Assembly (NCBI GenBank): GCA_027886175.1
Contig: JAJNNQ010000029.1
Location: 3,472,001-3,536,000, forward strand
DNA: 64,000 nt
Source of the DNA: Phylloscopus collybita
Taxonomy: Eukaryota; Chordata; Aves; Passeriformes; Phylloscopidae
Direction: 5' to 3'
In this document: in pieces, positions 45,709-60,500 of the stretch
Layout of the letters: each line of letters starts with the position of its first letter
Position numbering within the stretch: the stretch's first letter is position 1
Position numbers and translations under genes: made by a program
The notes under the pieces: generated by a model
Seen by the model: the letters and a program-made list of their open reading frames with translations, nothing else
Databases searched by the model: none
Told to the model about the DNA's origin: nothing

Positions 45709-48700
45709 TGCTAAATGAACAGAGATGAATTTGTTTAAATGGCAAGTGAGAACCTGAGAGGCTTATAGAACAATTCTAAGTGAGTCCGATCTAAGTTTGA
45801 CTTAGGCTTTTTAGCTTTTTAAAATACTTATATTTACTGTAGTATGGTGAATAGAATGCTCAGTATGGCCCCTCTCCCACAGGCTCCTCTAAAAGCTGAA
45901 CCAGAATGCTCACTTCAATTGAATTTCCTACTGGTTTGATGAATTTAGTTCATCTGTGCTCATGTTTATGTCCCTTCTAGGTTCTGCTCCTGTTAATTTT
46001 CATAACTGAATTTGCAGTCTCCAAAATTGCAATCTCTAAAAGAAAGAATGTGCTTTGCTACTGAAAATCAGACATATCTGGCATAGATATATTGCCAGCT
46101 TTTTCCTAAGAAACATGTTCCATGTTAGTAACTATTAATTTCAAGAATTAATCAAGTTTTAGAACATTTAAATATATTTCTCTGCAACAGAAGTATAACA
46201 TGTATATAGACCTAGTGTAAATACTGATTTTTTTTTCCTAGGGGTACTACTGTCCTGACTGCTGAGATACTAGTCCTGTCATTAGAACCTTGGTATTTAC
46301 CTCTACTGTGCAGAAGTGACACAAATCATTTAAAGGTGTAAGATGTGCCTCCGAAAATGGTCTTCAGAAAAGCTGGAAGGTGTTTTTCAGTTCACAGGCT
46401 GGATGCTTTCCTGCCCACAGGATTAGCCAGCAGTTACAACAAGCCTTCAGAGTACCCTGCTGTATTAGGGAACTGTTTCCCATGGCTGGTTTCTTGTCTT
46501 TTAGCAACATCTGACATCCATTTAAATAAAGTAAGCCAATTTCCTATATCACTTAAATAGAAATTGCAGCAAGAAATACAACCTTTTGCTAAATTTCCTT
46601 CTGATTTCTTTGAAATTAACTGCTGTAAGAGTTGGATCTTAATAAATGAGACAATTACTTCACCTTCTTTGATGCTGGTATGTTCCAAACATATTCCAAG
46701 AGAATGCTCTTGGCCTCTAACAAATATATTATATGGACATAAGATTTATGAGGAAAGGAGAGCATATTCCTCTGCCGTGAGTGTCTGTCTGTTCTCAGAG
46801 AAAGCAAAGAAGGCTACAAAGAAACTCAAGCTTTTCTTTCTGAAGATACTGCTCTTGATAGTGGCAGTACCTTTTTACTCTGGGAAATCAAAATACTATG
46901 ATTTCAATAAGCAAACAGAGGAATTAAATTCTCTTTTCAGATAGGTCTCTATCTGAATCTCTCTCTACAGACTCTCAGCTGGAGACCAGGGGTAACAGAA
47001 TTCTAAACTTTTTTTTTTCCCCAGGTTTTGAAACTTTCATTAATAATTCAGCTACAAGTGCTAGTTGGCTTCTTCTAAATTACCACACTACCAAAAGTAA
47101 CTTGTCTTAGACTTTTTGCTAAAAATGGCTTGATATTTTTGAACTTTTTTTTACAGTATGTCTTTGAAATATTTTGCTAAATGCTAGTTTTGTAGTATTA
47201 AAATCTGTCACCATTTCTGTTTTCAAGTAGTGTGTTATATCTGTTAAGCCAGGCAAAAATTAATAAAGCATTAACAGTATGGAAGAAAAGTCAAAACACT
47301 TATTAAGAATTATTTTAAAGTGTTGGTGAGTACTTAATTATATATATTATTATATAATTATCAGTCATTTTCTGATATCTAATGTGGCTGCTTTGAAGAA
47401 CACACATCAGATGAGCTGTGTTTGTGCTCATCTGTTTGTACCTATTGGAAAGTGCATATGGAGAAGCAAAAAGCACTTCTGACAATGTTTCTGAGCTCTT
47501 CAGTTGAAAATAGAGAAAAAGCAACAGCCTGTGCATCCAGGCAACAAAATCCTGCCTGTAAGAAAAAAGTAGCAGCTCACAATTATGCTCCTGTTTTTTT
47601 GTAAACTGTAATTTTCAATGGAGAAATCATGCTGATTTCTTCTCCCTTGCTTGTGCCATCTACCATTAGAAAAACAATCATTTAAGACTACTAGCACAAG
47701 AAACTTCTATCTGTACTGAAAATAAACTAGATCAAGGATGGATTCATAGTTCATATTTTTGTCACCTGTATGGGCTTTTTACATCTACAAGGGGAAAAAA
47801 AAAGCAAAATAATTTGAGAATTTATTTCAATTAGTTTTAATAAGAATATGCCCAAGAACCCTTATTCCTAGCTAGGGAATTCAGAGCTACTGGTGAGCCT
47901 GCTAGGTACCAGGCTCTTGGTGCTATGGTGTTGGCTCAGAAAGTGGCACTTTCCTTTTAGTCATATGAATACACAGACATACTAAAAGTGCATGACAAGA
48001 TGAGAGAAGTGGAAAAGCTTAAATACAAGAAAGTTGATAGATATTATTCAGCGGCAGTTCTTGCCTACAAGATGTGGCCCTTCTGTACTCTTGATGCTGT
48101 TCAAAAAATTCAAGGATTTCAGCAAGGAGGGGAACTAGTCAAATTGGATCACTGGTTGGATCAATATCACCACGGGGTGTACCATCAACAATGAAATACA
48201 GGTGTTTGTAGGGTGGAAGTTGCTGTTTAACAGTACACGAAATGCTGCACAAGCTTGTGCTAAGTGTGGGAGGAATGCAGTAACCATTTGAAAACAGAGG
48301 AAATGACAGGACTCGCCGAAACCAGTAAAATGGGTCTAGTGCCCCAACTCTTGCATAAAGCAGCACGAACACTTAACTAAAGCATTTTATTATTTATTTT
48401 TGTCTTTTGAACAAACAGGTGTACTTGAGGTAGTAGCTCAGTACTTATTCAGTGGTTGCAAGTCAAGGATCAGTGCATTCCCTTCCATTTCAGTTTGTCT
48501 GGTGATAACACATATAGAGAGTGTGCTGTAGGGAGAAATCTGCTGCCCACATTACACTGTCAGTAGCATATTGTTTGACTTAAAGAGCAAAGATTAGCTT
48601 TTGTGTATAAATACAGGTGAATTTTATCTACTCAATCATCAGCACTACTTTCACCCATTATAAAGATTACAGGTTGATCTGCGAGATTATTCTATACTTT

Positions 48701-51700
48701 CATTTCCTTTGTACAAGATTACATTTTTTGACTCAAAGACACAAATGGGGTTCTAAGAGATGTATTTGTCTTTTAAAATGCTGAGTTAGTATTTTTGTGT
48801 ACTTTCAGATATAAAAGGATGTAGAATTGAGGCTAAGTGCAATAAAATTTCAGATGACAACACCACTATGTCAGCTAGATTTTCATTATTACAGTGTTTA
48901 CATCAGTGACTGGGAATTAACTACCCGGGTGCATTTCCATCACAATTTCCCAAACAGTAAGCAATATTTGACTTGCCAAAGGCAAGACAAAAATAGCATT
49001 CAGTCCCTGCCTGCTTCTTCATATGCCTATGAGAGGTGTTCCTCTCACAGGCATGCTTAATTGATTCTCTATGACAAAATTTTCTTGATCTTTGTAAGTG
49101 GAAAACAATTGTACGAAATATAGGTTCCAAGTGTCATAAGACTGAACGTACACGGGCACAGACCAATTTAAATGTAGATGATTAAGTTAAAAAAATAAAA
49201 AAGAGGAAAGGGAAAGTTTGGGATCCATTGAGGCATACAGTGAAAAGACCTAAGTTTCCACCAAAAGCACAGATGCAATTTTAACATCAGTTATTGTGAT
49301 CTCCTACATATCTGTATTGTATCTGCAGGTGAAAGAACTGGTATCAGTTTCCTGTACAGTTGTGCATCCTCACTCTTCCAAACCCTTTTGTCCTCAATCA
49401 CGAAATTAAGTGCTGTGTGCAGAGCTTGACGAAGTCATAAAATATGACGAGCACCCAGCTGTGGAAAGAGGAAGAACTTGTGGTTCCTGGCCATGTGCTT
49501 AATCATTTCAAAGCAGCTTTGAGGTGGGGAACATAAATACATTAAAAGAATTTGAGCAATCTGCCTTCCTAAAATGGAAGCAGTGTAGGCTAGTAGAAAG
49601 CCATTAGTCCAGTAAGTTTCTTAAATCCTTGTGAAAGTCTTTTTTCTTCCCTCTACCACAGTTTCTCTAACAGAAAAATGGGGATGAAAAACTCACCATT
49701 TTTAAGAAATAGTGAGATTAAAAGAAAGACAGTGTTTGAATGATAAGTATTGTGCTCTGCAGCAAAAAGGACTTAGTTTTTTGCACTACTAACAATAAAG
49801 TGAATAGCAATTATCTCAGATTTCAAGACAGAAAAATCTAATTTTCAGTACATTGGCAGTGAAATGGAATCATTACTTTGCCAATGAACTTCATATGCAA
49901 GCAACATTTTTATTAAATTTTAAAAAATTAGAGTATTTATCAAAGGCTTTAGAGTTAGGTATAAAACTGCTTGCACTGGTGATTAAATGAACTCAATAGA
50001 TTCCCAGCACCAAGCATGCATGAGAAAGAAAGTAACTAAACAAATCACTTCCAAAGTTTTATAGCAATCATGTCAGGAGGGTGGCTATTATTTTGGTATG
50101 GTTTTATTCCATGTCTTAGCTGCTTAGAGGAAACAGTTTACTAGGATAGAAAAGTGTTTTCATGGCCCTCGAAGCAGAGTTCCTATGTCACTCTCCAAGA
50201 AGTTCAAGCATGAAGCCTCTGAGGAGTGAGAGGCTTAAATCAATTGGAGAGCAGCATAGCACAAGTGAGGGAGAGTAACTAGATGGATTAGCAAAAAAAG
50301 TGCAGGAAGGAGGAACATACGTGGAAAAGCAGCTTTCTGTGAGTCTTGGTGCAGCAGGGAGGGAGTTTGAAGCAGTTGCTCTAGAAGACAAAGAGCAGTA
50401 ATGAATGTGTTTCCAGTGCCTTGTTTCTCCCTTCTCAGCTTTGCCTTATCTGCATGTAACATGAGGGGACTTCCAACTGCTGCTCAGAAACATGCAAGAA
50501 AACTGCAAAGGAGGTTCATGGGAGAGGGGGGCAGACTGGGTGTACATAAAAGAAAAAATGGGCAAATAACTATTTTAATTCTGCTTCGTTGCAGCAGGGA
50601 GATGTTTTCTACACAGGCAGAGGGTGGTTTAGAGAGCCTTAAGGGTAAATGGCTCTTGGTATTCACGCAGGCCACACACATGGATCACGCACGCATATGC
50701 ACACAAACACTTGCAAAAACAAATCCTTTGCACAGGCTGTCTTGGCAAACATCCTAAAAATCTGCACTTCGCCCACAGAGCCAGAAAAGCTTTAGGATTA
50801 GGACCTTTATGATTGTTGTTCAGGCAGCTCTGCAGACATCAAAAAGCATGTCATGGAAAACTGAGGAAGGGATGGAACAAAATGAAAAGCACAAGCTTTA
50901 CATTAGAAATAAATGTACAATACGCTTGCTGAATATCCAAAATGTTCCTAGGACATGTGGAATTCCAGGCTCAAGACAAGGGGGATATATCTCTGCCTAT
51001 TTCAGTTTTTCCAGGCAAATGAAATAATGATGTGGGTCATCATTAAGTCTATCTTGCAGGCCTTAGACTCAGCATGCCTCCATCGGTGCATGTGTGTGTG
51101 TGTGTGTGCTGTAACTAGATGAAGTACTTATTATGTTATTAGTATATTAGTTATTATTATTACTTTACTAAATGAAGTAAAGCAAACAGCTATGTCAGTA
51201 GTTGTATGAGACAAGTAAAATCAACTGCAAGAGGGAAAGTCACACAGCATTTCAAGGGCTTGTGTGAGAGCCCAATCAATTTTATTCATAAAATTATATT
51301 TTTCTTTTGGGTCTTGTGATCAAATGCTTTACCACAGTTACCTGAAATAAGAGACACAAGAAAGCAGTAGCCTGTACTCCTCATTCAGTCTTGAAATCAG
51401 TACCAGTGGGTAGGCTGGGGAACAGGTTCTATGTGTCTTTTCTGCATACCTCTCTGTCTACCATTTCTTTGCTCTCTTGTAGTTTTGAGCCTTTGACTGC
51501 ATGCTCCAAAGTCAGCACTAAGAGAAAAACAGTATGGAATTTGTCAAAAAATGCATGTTTTTATTTTCCAGAGTGTTCTTCTGGAGAGACCACACGCAAC
51601 TCCCACATGTGAGGGATTCCATGCCTGAAGCAGAGAGCCCTTTCTGAACTCAGCAGCCCATAGCATCACTGGAGACCACATATCAGAACACTTGGCACAG

Positions 51701-54181
51701 TGGCATCAGCCTGAGTTTTCCACCTTCCAAAGGTGGAAAACCACTATTGGTTATTCAAGATGGGTTTGTTGCAACTAATAAGCAGGGGATCTTAGTAACA
51801 CCAGGATTTTAATCTTGTTTCCATATCTTAGTTCAATGCCACAACTTTTTGAGGATGAGGTCTTGCACTGTTTTACCCCTTATCATTATTTATTTTAAAT
51901 CAAATCCATATCACACTTTTAACAAAAAAATTACTATAGAAAATTTTCAGAGGTGAGAAATTTCAGGGTGCTACCATTTTATTTCAATGATTTTTTGCTG
52001 ATGATGCTACAGAATGAATTGGAAACCATATGGCAACATGGTCTCCAAGTTAGGGTTCACTGCCTAGCTCCCATGCTCTTGACTAGCTGGGGATTAATGG
52101 TATTTCCTGCCTCCAGAGGTTATGGAGCCTTCTGATGATTGGAAGGTGATCAGAAGTTTAAAACAGGAGAGCAAAGAGTAAGTGATGCTGTACCTACTTG
52201 GGGAAATGGTTTGACTCGGAGTAAATCTGCAAGTCAGAGTGTCTCTTGATGAAAGAGAAAAACACCACAAAAAAAGGAAAAACTGTAGTTTAAGTGAATG
52301 GTTGCAATAAGTGGATAGGGTACTACTTCTGTTCAAGATGAAGAAACAATAGGTTGAACAATGTGGAACTCGAAAACAATCACTTCATAGCTGTATTCTG
52401 GCTATCAAAGGTAGATATATTTTCTCTATCTCTGCCCTCTGCTGCAAGTATAGAAAGAATCAGTCTTACAAAAAAAATTCATCATATATTTTAAGTGTAA
52501 ATAAGTGTGCCATTTCTCAAATAATACACATTTAGGAAAAGAAAAAAAAAAAAAAGACTCAAAATGAAATTCCTGAAAGTGATAATAAAAAGATATGCAC
52601 TCAGTGTACATGTGATATATGTATGGAACTATTTTTTCTCTCATGATAGAGAGAGGCAAGCCTTTCAAAATTATTACCAACACAGAATTAACATTAGAGA
52701 CAAGATTAGACCAGACGAGAAGATGTTACTATGTAGCAAATGTCATTATTCCTCCTGTGGAGCCAGCCACTTGCTTTTACAGTAGTGGTTTGTAATGCCC
52801 ATTCTGAAAGGCCATAGAGAGCTGTCTGCTCACTCACGCTGAGTAATGTATTAGCAGTAATAACCAGGGCTCTGCCTGCTTAGATGACCAGAGAATTTTG
52901 ATCTTGACAATGATGTACTGTAGGTTGTTACCAAGCACCTAAAGAAAAATGGGAAAACATGGAATAAATATTATTTATTATATAAATAATTCATTTTCTT
53001 TAAAGCTCATGATGTCTGTATTCTCTCCAAACAAAATTAATATCCTGAGAATACATAAGGCATTATTATTTGGTATCCTTTCTGAGTGAATCCAGTGGAG
53101 TCTTCCCTTGAATTGAATTGAATCTGCATGAGAGTTAAAGTGAGATATGAGTAGGGATTGCATACACTGCCAGTACAATTTCCAGATTATATCTCTCTTT
53201 AAATTAGTAGGGCTTGATGTTCCCTCTTTTTTTATACATGATACACTGCAGGTAATGGCAGTGCTAGTCTTTCCACCTAGCTTTCATTTTGCTGAGCTGC
53301 ATCCTAGGAAGGCCCAAAAGAGGAATCGTGTCACACTATCCATCCTCCACAGTAACGTCCACATAGCTTTGTGTAGTGAAAAGCTTTCTGTACTCATTAA
53401 CCCCTCTTTAACAAAATACACAATTGTTCCATAATGAGCTTCAATGATAGCTAACCTGGCCTGGATTTGAACTGATGATATGCATCTATTTCCAATTTGT
53501 AGGGATAAAAGTTCAGTTTGTTATCAATTCTTATTGCAGCTCCATGCTCAAGAACATAGATTTGCATCCAGGTTTCTGTATAAAAAATTCTGGGCATCCA
53601 GAATATATTTGTCCTGTTTTGGCCTTGGATTTGGCTTTACCTCCTTGCTTTAGCTGTTACTGCACATTCATTCTAATGAGAAATTGTTTGAGAAGTAAGA
53701 CTGCCTGACTGCTTAACAAAAAAATGGAAAACTTTGCTTACACTTCAGAAACATCATTCAGTTTCCAAGCTCCTTTCTATGTGATTCTTGTCAGGTTATA
53801 CTGAAATCTATGTGGGTTCCAGCTCTTGCTGCTTGAGTGCTCTTGGAGCAGAATTCCCAAACTTAACTAAAGCCTCAGAGGACATATTCACTTTAAATGT
53901 TTGATAGTGAATATCCAAAGTTACTGCAATAATCAGGGGTAGTAAGAAGCAGGAGATGTGCCTTCCCTAGGATTTGACAGGAAGCAGATGACTAGGATAA
54001 TATGATGGAAAAAGCCTCTTGGTTAATAAAAGATATAATAAATACTAAATTTTTTGATTCCTTAGAAATGACATAATGATGCATTGCATTCTGGAGATTG
54101 TAGAATTCATGACAAAATTAGATAAACAGCTCAGAACACAGTAATCCATTGCAGAAAGTATAAAATACCCTTCTTAGTAAG
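45709..54181. other. Intergenic, no gene identified
   Basis: AT-rich. Small items: an AT palindrome with 10-bp arms at 47335-47360, an A15 run at about 52541-52555, and an 8-bp-arm AT stem at 52970-52990. Open frames at 46564-46944, 47988-48194 and 50401-50757 (+) have no recognised family. No CR1 or LTR landmark. Confidence 0.5.
51090..51108 (+). repeat. (TG)n dinucleotide microsatellite
   Basis: About ten uninterrupted TG units following GGTGCA. Ordinary simple repeat. Confidence 0.9.
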
Positions 54182-54565
54182 TGTCCTAGTTTCAGTCAGG
54201 ACAGAGTTAATTTTTACAGTAGCAAGGAGGATGCATGGACAGACCTTACTTTTAGGTTACCAGCTCATGTGGGAGTAAGAGAATCTCAGTGGGAGTAAGG
54301 GATTTACTTGGTGGTCCAGTATTGTTTCACTTTCTAGGTAAATAATTTCTTTGTCTTATACCTTTTGTTATTGTTGCTAACGTTGTTGCCCTTGCTGTTT
54401 CTTATCTATTGCTGCTTCCAGTAAATTGTTCTTATCTCAGTCTCAATTTTCACCTTTGTGCCTCCAGAGGGGGACAGGGAGAAATAGGGATTGAGCAAGG
54501 GTGTCTGGTTTGATAGAAGGAAACTAGGGACACTGAATTGGGAGCACTATTCCTAAACCATAACA
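54182..54565 (+). mobile_element. Solo LTR, bird ERVL-like
   Basis: Plus-strand element of 384 bases. It starts TGTCCTAGTTTCAGTCAGGA, followed by CAGAGTTAATTTTTACAG, matching the well-known start TGTCCTGGTTT(C)GGCTGGGAT of avian ERVL LTRs. It ends in CTAAACCATAACA, matching the usual CTAAACCACGACA. Between them are ATTGTTCTTATCTCAGTC and GAGGGGGACAGGGAG, also typical. Flanking pentamers (GTAAG left, CTATT right) do not match, so the target duplication has decayed or one end has been rearranged. No internal viral gene recognised next to it. Confidence 0.85.
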
Positions 54566-57500
54566 CTATTGGTCATGGGTCATGAGACTGAGGTCATGGG
54601 AAGAAGTGGAAAGAGGGAAGAGACAGTGGATACAAGAAGACAGAATAGCAGTCCAAGTTCAGGTAGGAGCCACCTTAGAGTAAAAACAAAAACTTGACAA
54701 ACCATTATTTTTAAAGTTCCTACATTAATGTTCTGAAATTTTCAGGTTGTTTCCTCAAAATGTATTGTCTGGTGCAACGGAATGTGTTCTCTTAGAAACA
54801 TAGGAAATATTTGCAATAAAAGTAATAGTTTTCAGCAATTTTCAAACTTCATTTCAAACTTGTAAATGAGCCTATCTTGCCAAAAACATTGTTTTATTTT
54901 GTCAGTGTTTTAAAAAGGGGTTTTCCTAATGGAAAACTACAGTTTATCTGAACAGAAAGTACTGCTGAAATTAGAAAAGTTAGCATAGCACAAGAGCTTT
55001 AGCTGGGAGAATTAGAGCCTCCTGTAATCTCTGCAGACAAACATTCATTCCTTAGCTAATTAGCACAGAGAAAGAAACTTTCCATACTGAAAAGCAGTAT
55101 TACTACCCTTGCAAAACAATCTGACTCACAGAATTGCTGCAATGGATTTGATCCAAGTCTACCTAGCCCCACAGTCTAGAAAAGCATCTGGTATATTTAA
55201 GCGAGAATGTCATGACTTCCCATCAAGCGTTGTCCAGCCTTACCCAGTGTTCAAGACATTTATATCACAAACCTCTAAGTTCCAGAACTTGGAGATGTGG
55301 AGAAAGTCAGTACTTCTTACTAAGTCTGTGTATGATAATTTTTCTGCAATGTCTCCATTACTGATACCACTAAATCCTTCTTCACATCTCTTCACTATGG
55401 TAATAATGTCATCAACATCTGTGATTCTTTCCCCCACCTTCATCCTGCCCCATTCCTCACTCTGCAAACTAAAGAATCATTTTCCTCATCTCTCCCTGTA
55501 TGACCTTTATTTCCTGATTTTTTTATAGTGCTCCTCCTTTGTTACCCTTCTCTGCCTTTTTTTTTTTACTTTTTCTGCAATAGTTTTTTTTTAAGGAAGT
55601 AGTACCAGAATTGCCCAAAATTGTCAAATCGGGACACAGAATATTCCATAGCACAATGCTTCTTATGTCATGTGGATAATTATCTTAGAGTAAAATTTGG
55701 GAATTTAATTTTTAATTAAATTTCCAAGCAATCATCCCAAATAAGTACACTGTTCAAAGACTGCAGTGTTTTACTAGTGAGTGACTCTTCTGTAAAAATT
55801 AATACCTACACTCATGCTCTACCTAGTGAATGAAAAATAAGTTATCATAACTGATAACCCAGAACAGTAGAGGAATACTTCCAATGCTTACTTAATCTGA
55901 CTCAATATCAACAGAGCTGTGCAGCTACAAATTAATGATTTTCTAAGATTTCAACGCAGGAATAGTTTTATCACATGTAGGAATGACTTTTGATGGGCTA
56001 AAATTCCAAAAACAATGCAGCAAGTAATTTATGAAAAATTTTTCAACATTCTTTTTACCAGTTATAATTGTAAGGCTTTATATATATGGTATTTGGCTTT
56101 CTTTATTTTTAAAAATACACACTTAATAATAATAATAAAAGTCCATTACAGGCAAGGATTCACAACTCTGATAATTTACAAACCAGTAATCATATTTGAA
56201 TACAGTTTCAAGAATAAGGTTACTGAGAAGAAACTAAAATTCTGTCAATTTTTTTTTGAATGAGTCATGCAAAACTTACTGGGTCAACTTAAAACTGGTA
56301 TGAAAATATTTCATTTCTCTTCTCTCTTGGAAATCAGTCAGTTCTGACCTTAGGGCTTAAGTAACAAATAGGAATGGATTTAAGTCAGGGGAAATAAGGC
56401 TGAAATTCACAACATATTCAACATATTCCTAATGAATGCTTAATTTACACCATATATCATACCAAGTATCTAGTTACAGAAGATAATTTTCATACAAGTC
56501 AGCAGTGACAAAGGACTATTAAAATAATTTCTAAAGCAAGTGCCTTTAAAGAACAATGTAAGAAATGTAGAGCTGTGATTAGATGTGGACATAGTTTCCT
56601 CTTTATAGGTTATATATGACTTGGGTCATATATAAAATATAGTTTCCACTCAGATTTAGTCTATTTAAACTAAGAGTGTGACTAAGGTTACTTTTTTTTA
56701 AGATTAAGTTTGTTGACTCTCATAGGGGGTAGAGTTATCAGCATTTCCATACTAACTCAACACCTCTGAAGGCCATGAAGCACTCCTCTAGGTTTTTTTT
56801 TCTAAATGAAACCAAGCTTTCACACTTAAGCAGCAGACAGGGGTAAAGATGAAGCAGAAAGGCAAGGGAAAGATAACCTTATCTTTGACATGATCTGTTA
56901 AACAAGAAATATCACCTCTTTGATCCTCCCAACACACATATCTCCTACTCCAAAACAGCAATTGTGACATCCTGTAACTTGAAACCGATACTTTAAAGCA
57001 GTTTAGTGCCATTTAAATTATAGTCTGCTACACAAATAACTTGCAGTGAAATGTTTATCAGCTCTCTGAGGTAGCTGCTTCCATTTATAGCTTATAAATT
57101 GTTTTTTACTGGTTCCTGCACATCTGATAACATGGCTTGTGAACAGGTGGTGAAAATGTTCTGCAATTATGAGAGCCTCTGTTTGTGTGTGTGTGGTCTC
57201 TTGCAAAGCCACTGACCACATAGGAAGGCATTGTACAAGTCCCAAAGTTACATTATCAGGCTCTGTAGTTAAGTGCTGCCTTAGCCGGACTCTTTTTGCA
57301 GCTGGGGTCTTTCTGGACTGTCAATAACTTTGCTGAAGAGTTAAAAGTTCAGAATTATCAAAATCTACTTTTAAGAACAAATTTCACTCAAAGCAATTCA
57401 CAAAATAATTTTAAATCTCACATGTCTTACCAGTATGGCTGAGTAACTGTCCAGTGATACCACGTAAAGCTGTTTTCTTATCAAGGCTCAGAAAATGATG

Positions 57501-60500
57501 AGTTGGTCAAGGCAGGAATTGCATATTGCCATTGTACCTTTAGAGGTTTTGCAGCAAATCCTGCAAAATAAGTTGTTTTTTCGGAGATATATTAGCACGA
57601 ATTGTTTCATTTTCTTTGCAAGGAGGGATAAAATCCTTCTGTAGTTTTATCATAGAAATATTCTCCAGAAGATTCTTTGCAAGTTCCTATTATTCAGTTA
57701 AAAATATCCACCTTTAGAGGCATAGTACTGTCTGACTCTGGATTCAGATTTTTTATTTTAGCAACAAGTGTTGTAATTAGTAATCCAATCAAGAAAGAAT
57801 TAAAATAATGGCAAAACCTTGCCAATTGTTTCTGACATATATAAAGCTTTTTAGTCAAAGTAAAGGGGTTTTCTACTTCGAAATAATTTCAAAGTTCAAT
57901 GCTGTTGTTGATAAGGGCTTTGTTTGCCCAGGACAGTGTAAGTGCTGTGAGACTGTCTCTCTCTAGTGGGTATAGTCCAGCTCAGAGTATTTTCCACTAT
58001 TTCCCAGCTATTTGGAAGTGGCAGGTGCCATTCGCTCTTATACAGAAACAAAAATATCTCCAAATATTTGCCCTAGAGCTGCAATAGGAATGCACATCTT
58101 GGATTTCAGCAGCCATTAAAATAACCTTTGTAGAACTGAAAGGAGCTAAGTAATAGAGAGGATATTCTACAGATGGTGCAGGCTTGTATTACCCTTTCCA
58201 TCACTGCACTCCTTCTCAACACAGCTGTATTTATCCAGGTCCCCCTCCCATTTACAGTTCCATCATAACCTCCAGAAAGAGAGCATGCACTGTAGTACAA
58301 GATTTTAAGTACCATGTGCTGTCTTCCATCTACAATGCATACACTTCCAAGAGGGATTCAACAATAGAACCTTTTATTTATCCAAATGTTTTCAGTATTA
58401 TTGACTGAGCTAGGCAAATAATAGTAAATCTGAACAGAAAAGAGGCATGAACCATGATAATTTTGAAAGAGACACGTATCAGAAAGGTTGACAATACAAT
58501 CTTCACAGAATTCCTTTGTGCTTCAGGAAAATACAATATACCTTGAGGTCATTGTATTGAAATTCCTAAAGGTCAGTTTTGCTTTTGGCATTTTTTTCTG
58601 CAATTTTTGTTTCAAATAGTCCTGAAAATTAGTCAGTGCAGGACAATAAATATGGTTTTGTGTTCCTGTTAATAATTTTTAAAATTCCAGGCAAGAAGTG
58701 ATGCCTGCTCACACTTAAATATTACAGAATTACTGCTAATATCCATTTCTTGTTGTTTGGCCATGAAATAATTTTTGACAAGCTAACTCTTTCTGCAAAA
58801 TAATTTTTTCTACATCTGTAGTATTAACTTACCATATTCTTCTATTTGTCTGAGTTCACAAAAACATATGTCCAAATAAAGAGACACATTTTAAATGGAC
58901 TACAGTTGTGTAGTGCAAAAAATTTTTACAATTTATTCTCTTCTGACACTTTCAGTATAAGCTTATATTACAGTTCTAGCTTGCCCTTTCAAAATAATTT
59001 GAAAAGAAAGCATTTTTTCATTTTTGTATTGTTACTGACATAAATACGTTGGTTTGGAGTTTTTTTATGGCCATGACAAAAAAACCTATCAAAAATACTT
59101 AGAAATCATAAAATCACATGTCCAGAAATTAGTAAGTGGCAGAATTAGTGCCATCTGTCAAGTTTATTCACTTTGGGACTCTTGAAAAATTTTTTAAGAA
59201 AGCATTCATTTATTTTTCCACTAGATCCTCAACTTTGGCAGTGCTTATTATTCAGGGAATGGAACACCTCATGATTTCAGATGTGTACTTTTAATTTCTA
59301 TTTTCCCTTATTTACATGCTGGAAAAGTGTTGTTGATTTGGATTTTTTAATTAAAGCCTTTGTTAAGAAATTGCAGTCTGTAGTGAACACCAGAATGGGA
59401 AAATTCAGTTCACATGATTAGTTTATCAATGTCAGGAAATGACTGAATATAGAGAATTATAACAGAAGTGTTAGGCTACTTCCACTGATTGTGCTGTTAT
59501 CACAGGAGGTATAGTTTGTTCTTAAAGAATCAAATTCATTAATATAATTTAAGGTAACTGACACAATGGACTTTGGTGACTTAGCAGTGCAGGTTGTACT
59601 TGTGGAGTATCCCCATGTCAATTGACACTGAGAACTTTTACCTGTTAGGGGAAGTCGAGGAAAAAGCACAGACACATGTGGTCTAACTCCAGACATTTGC
59701 AGAAAACAAGGAACGGAAAACAGATTTTCAAAGGCTTGAATGTTAAATGGGTGTGCCTACCTAAGGGTTCCTGGCAGGAGGACTGAAGGTAATACGTGGA
59801 AACACTACCACTGGTCCTCCCAGTAATATTCCTTATGGCTTTCCTGTTTACTTTGATACTCAGTTCAGGAGAATTTGAAATATAAACCAACAGTGTTTAT
59901 ATTGACATTGTTTATATTGTTTATATATTCTTATCTACTATGATTTCATTTTTGAAATTTTCACTACTGTTGTTCTACAGAGCTTGTGAAGTCAATGGTA
60001 TAAATTAGTTACTAACCTCCTATTAAACATACATTTTCTGCAGACATCTTAGCTAATACTGAAGCTTAGCCAGGTAAGATGGTCCCTAAATACAAATTTA
60101 AAAAGACAAGAGATGGTACTTTCAGCAAAGTTGCAGCATTAACATAGGAAAAAACTTGTTTTGAGATTTTAATTTGCTTTTTACCTTTCAGGCATTGGGC
60201 TATATTTAGGCTAAGTTTTCAAGCTTTTTTTTAAATTATAGGCAGTATCATTTATAAATAAAGCAGAGGATCATCTCATATTTATTAAGGATTTGTGACA
60301 AAAAAGCAATCCATTATAGTGAATCTTGCAGTGCAGTGTAAATGTTCTTTAAGCTCAGCTGTCACTCCTCATATTGTAGCTCTGTGGTTGTAAAAATTGC
60401 TTCAAAATCTCCATGAGTGTTCATACATTTAGGAACTAAGAGCTGCCGAAGTACATATGGAAAACAAACAAATTGAGATGTGTTTGATATAGAACAGGTT

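Noticed and set aside
50401..50757. A 118-codon ATG-initiated plus-strand frame with a hydrophobic N-terminus
   Set aside because: No recognised domain, no promoter or splice context, and composition follows the local DNA; a chance frame is likelier.
55109..55528. A 139-codon plus-strand open frame
   Set aside because: No ATG at its start, low-complexity serine/leucine-rich reading, no family; treated as chance.
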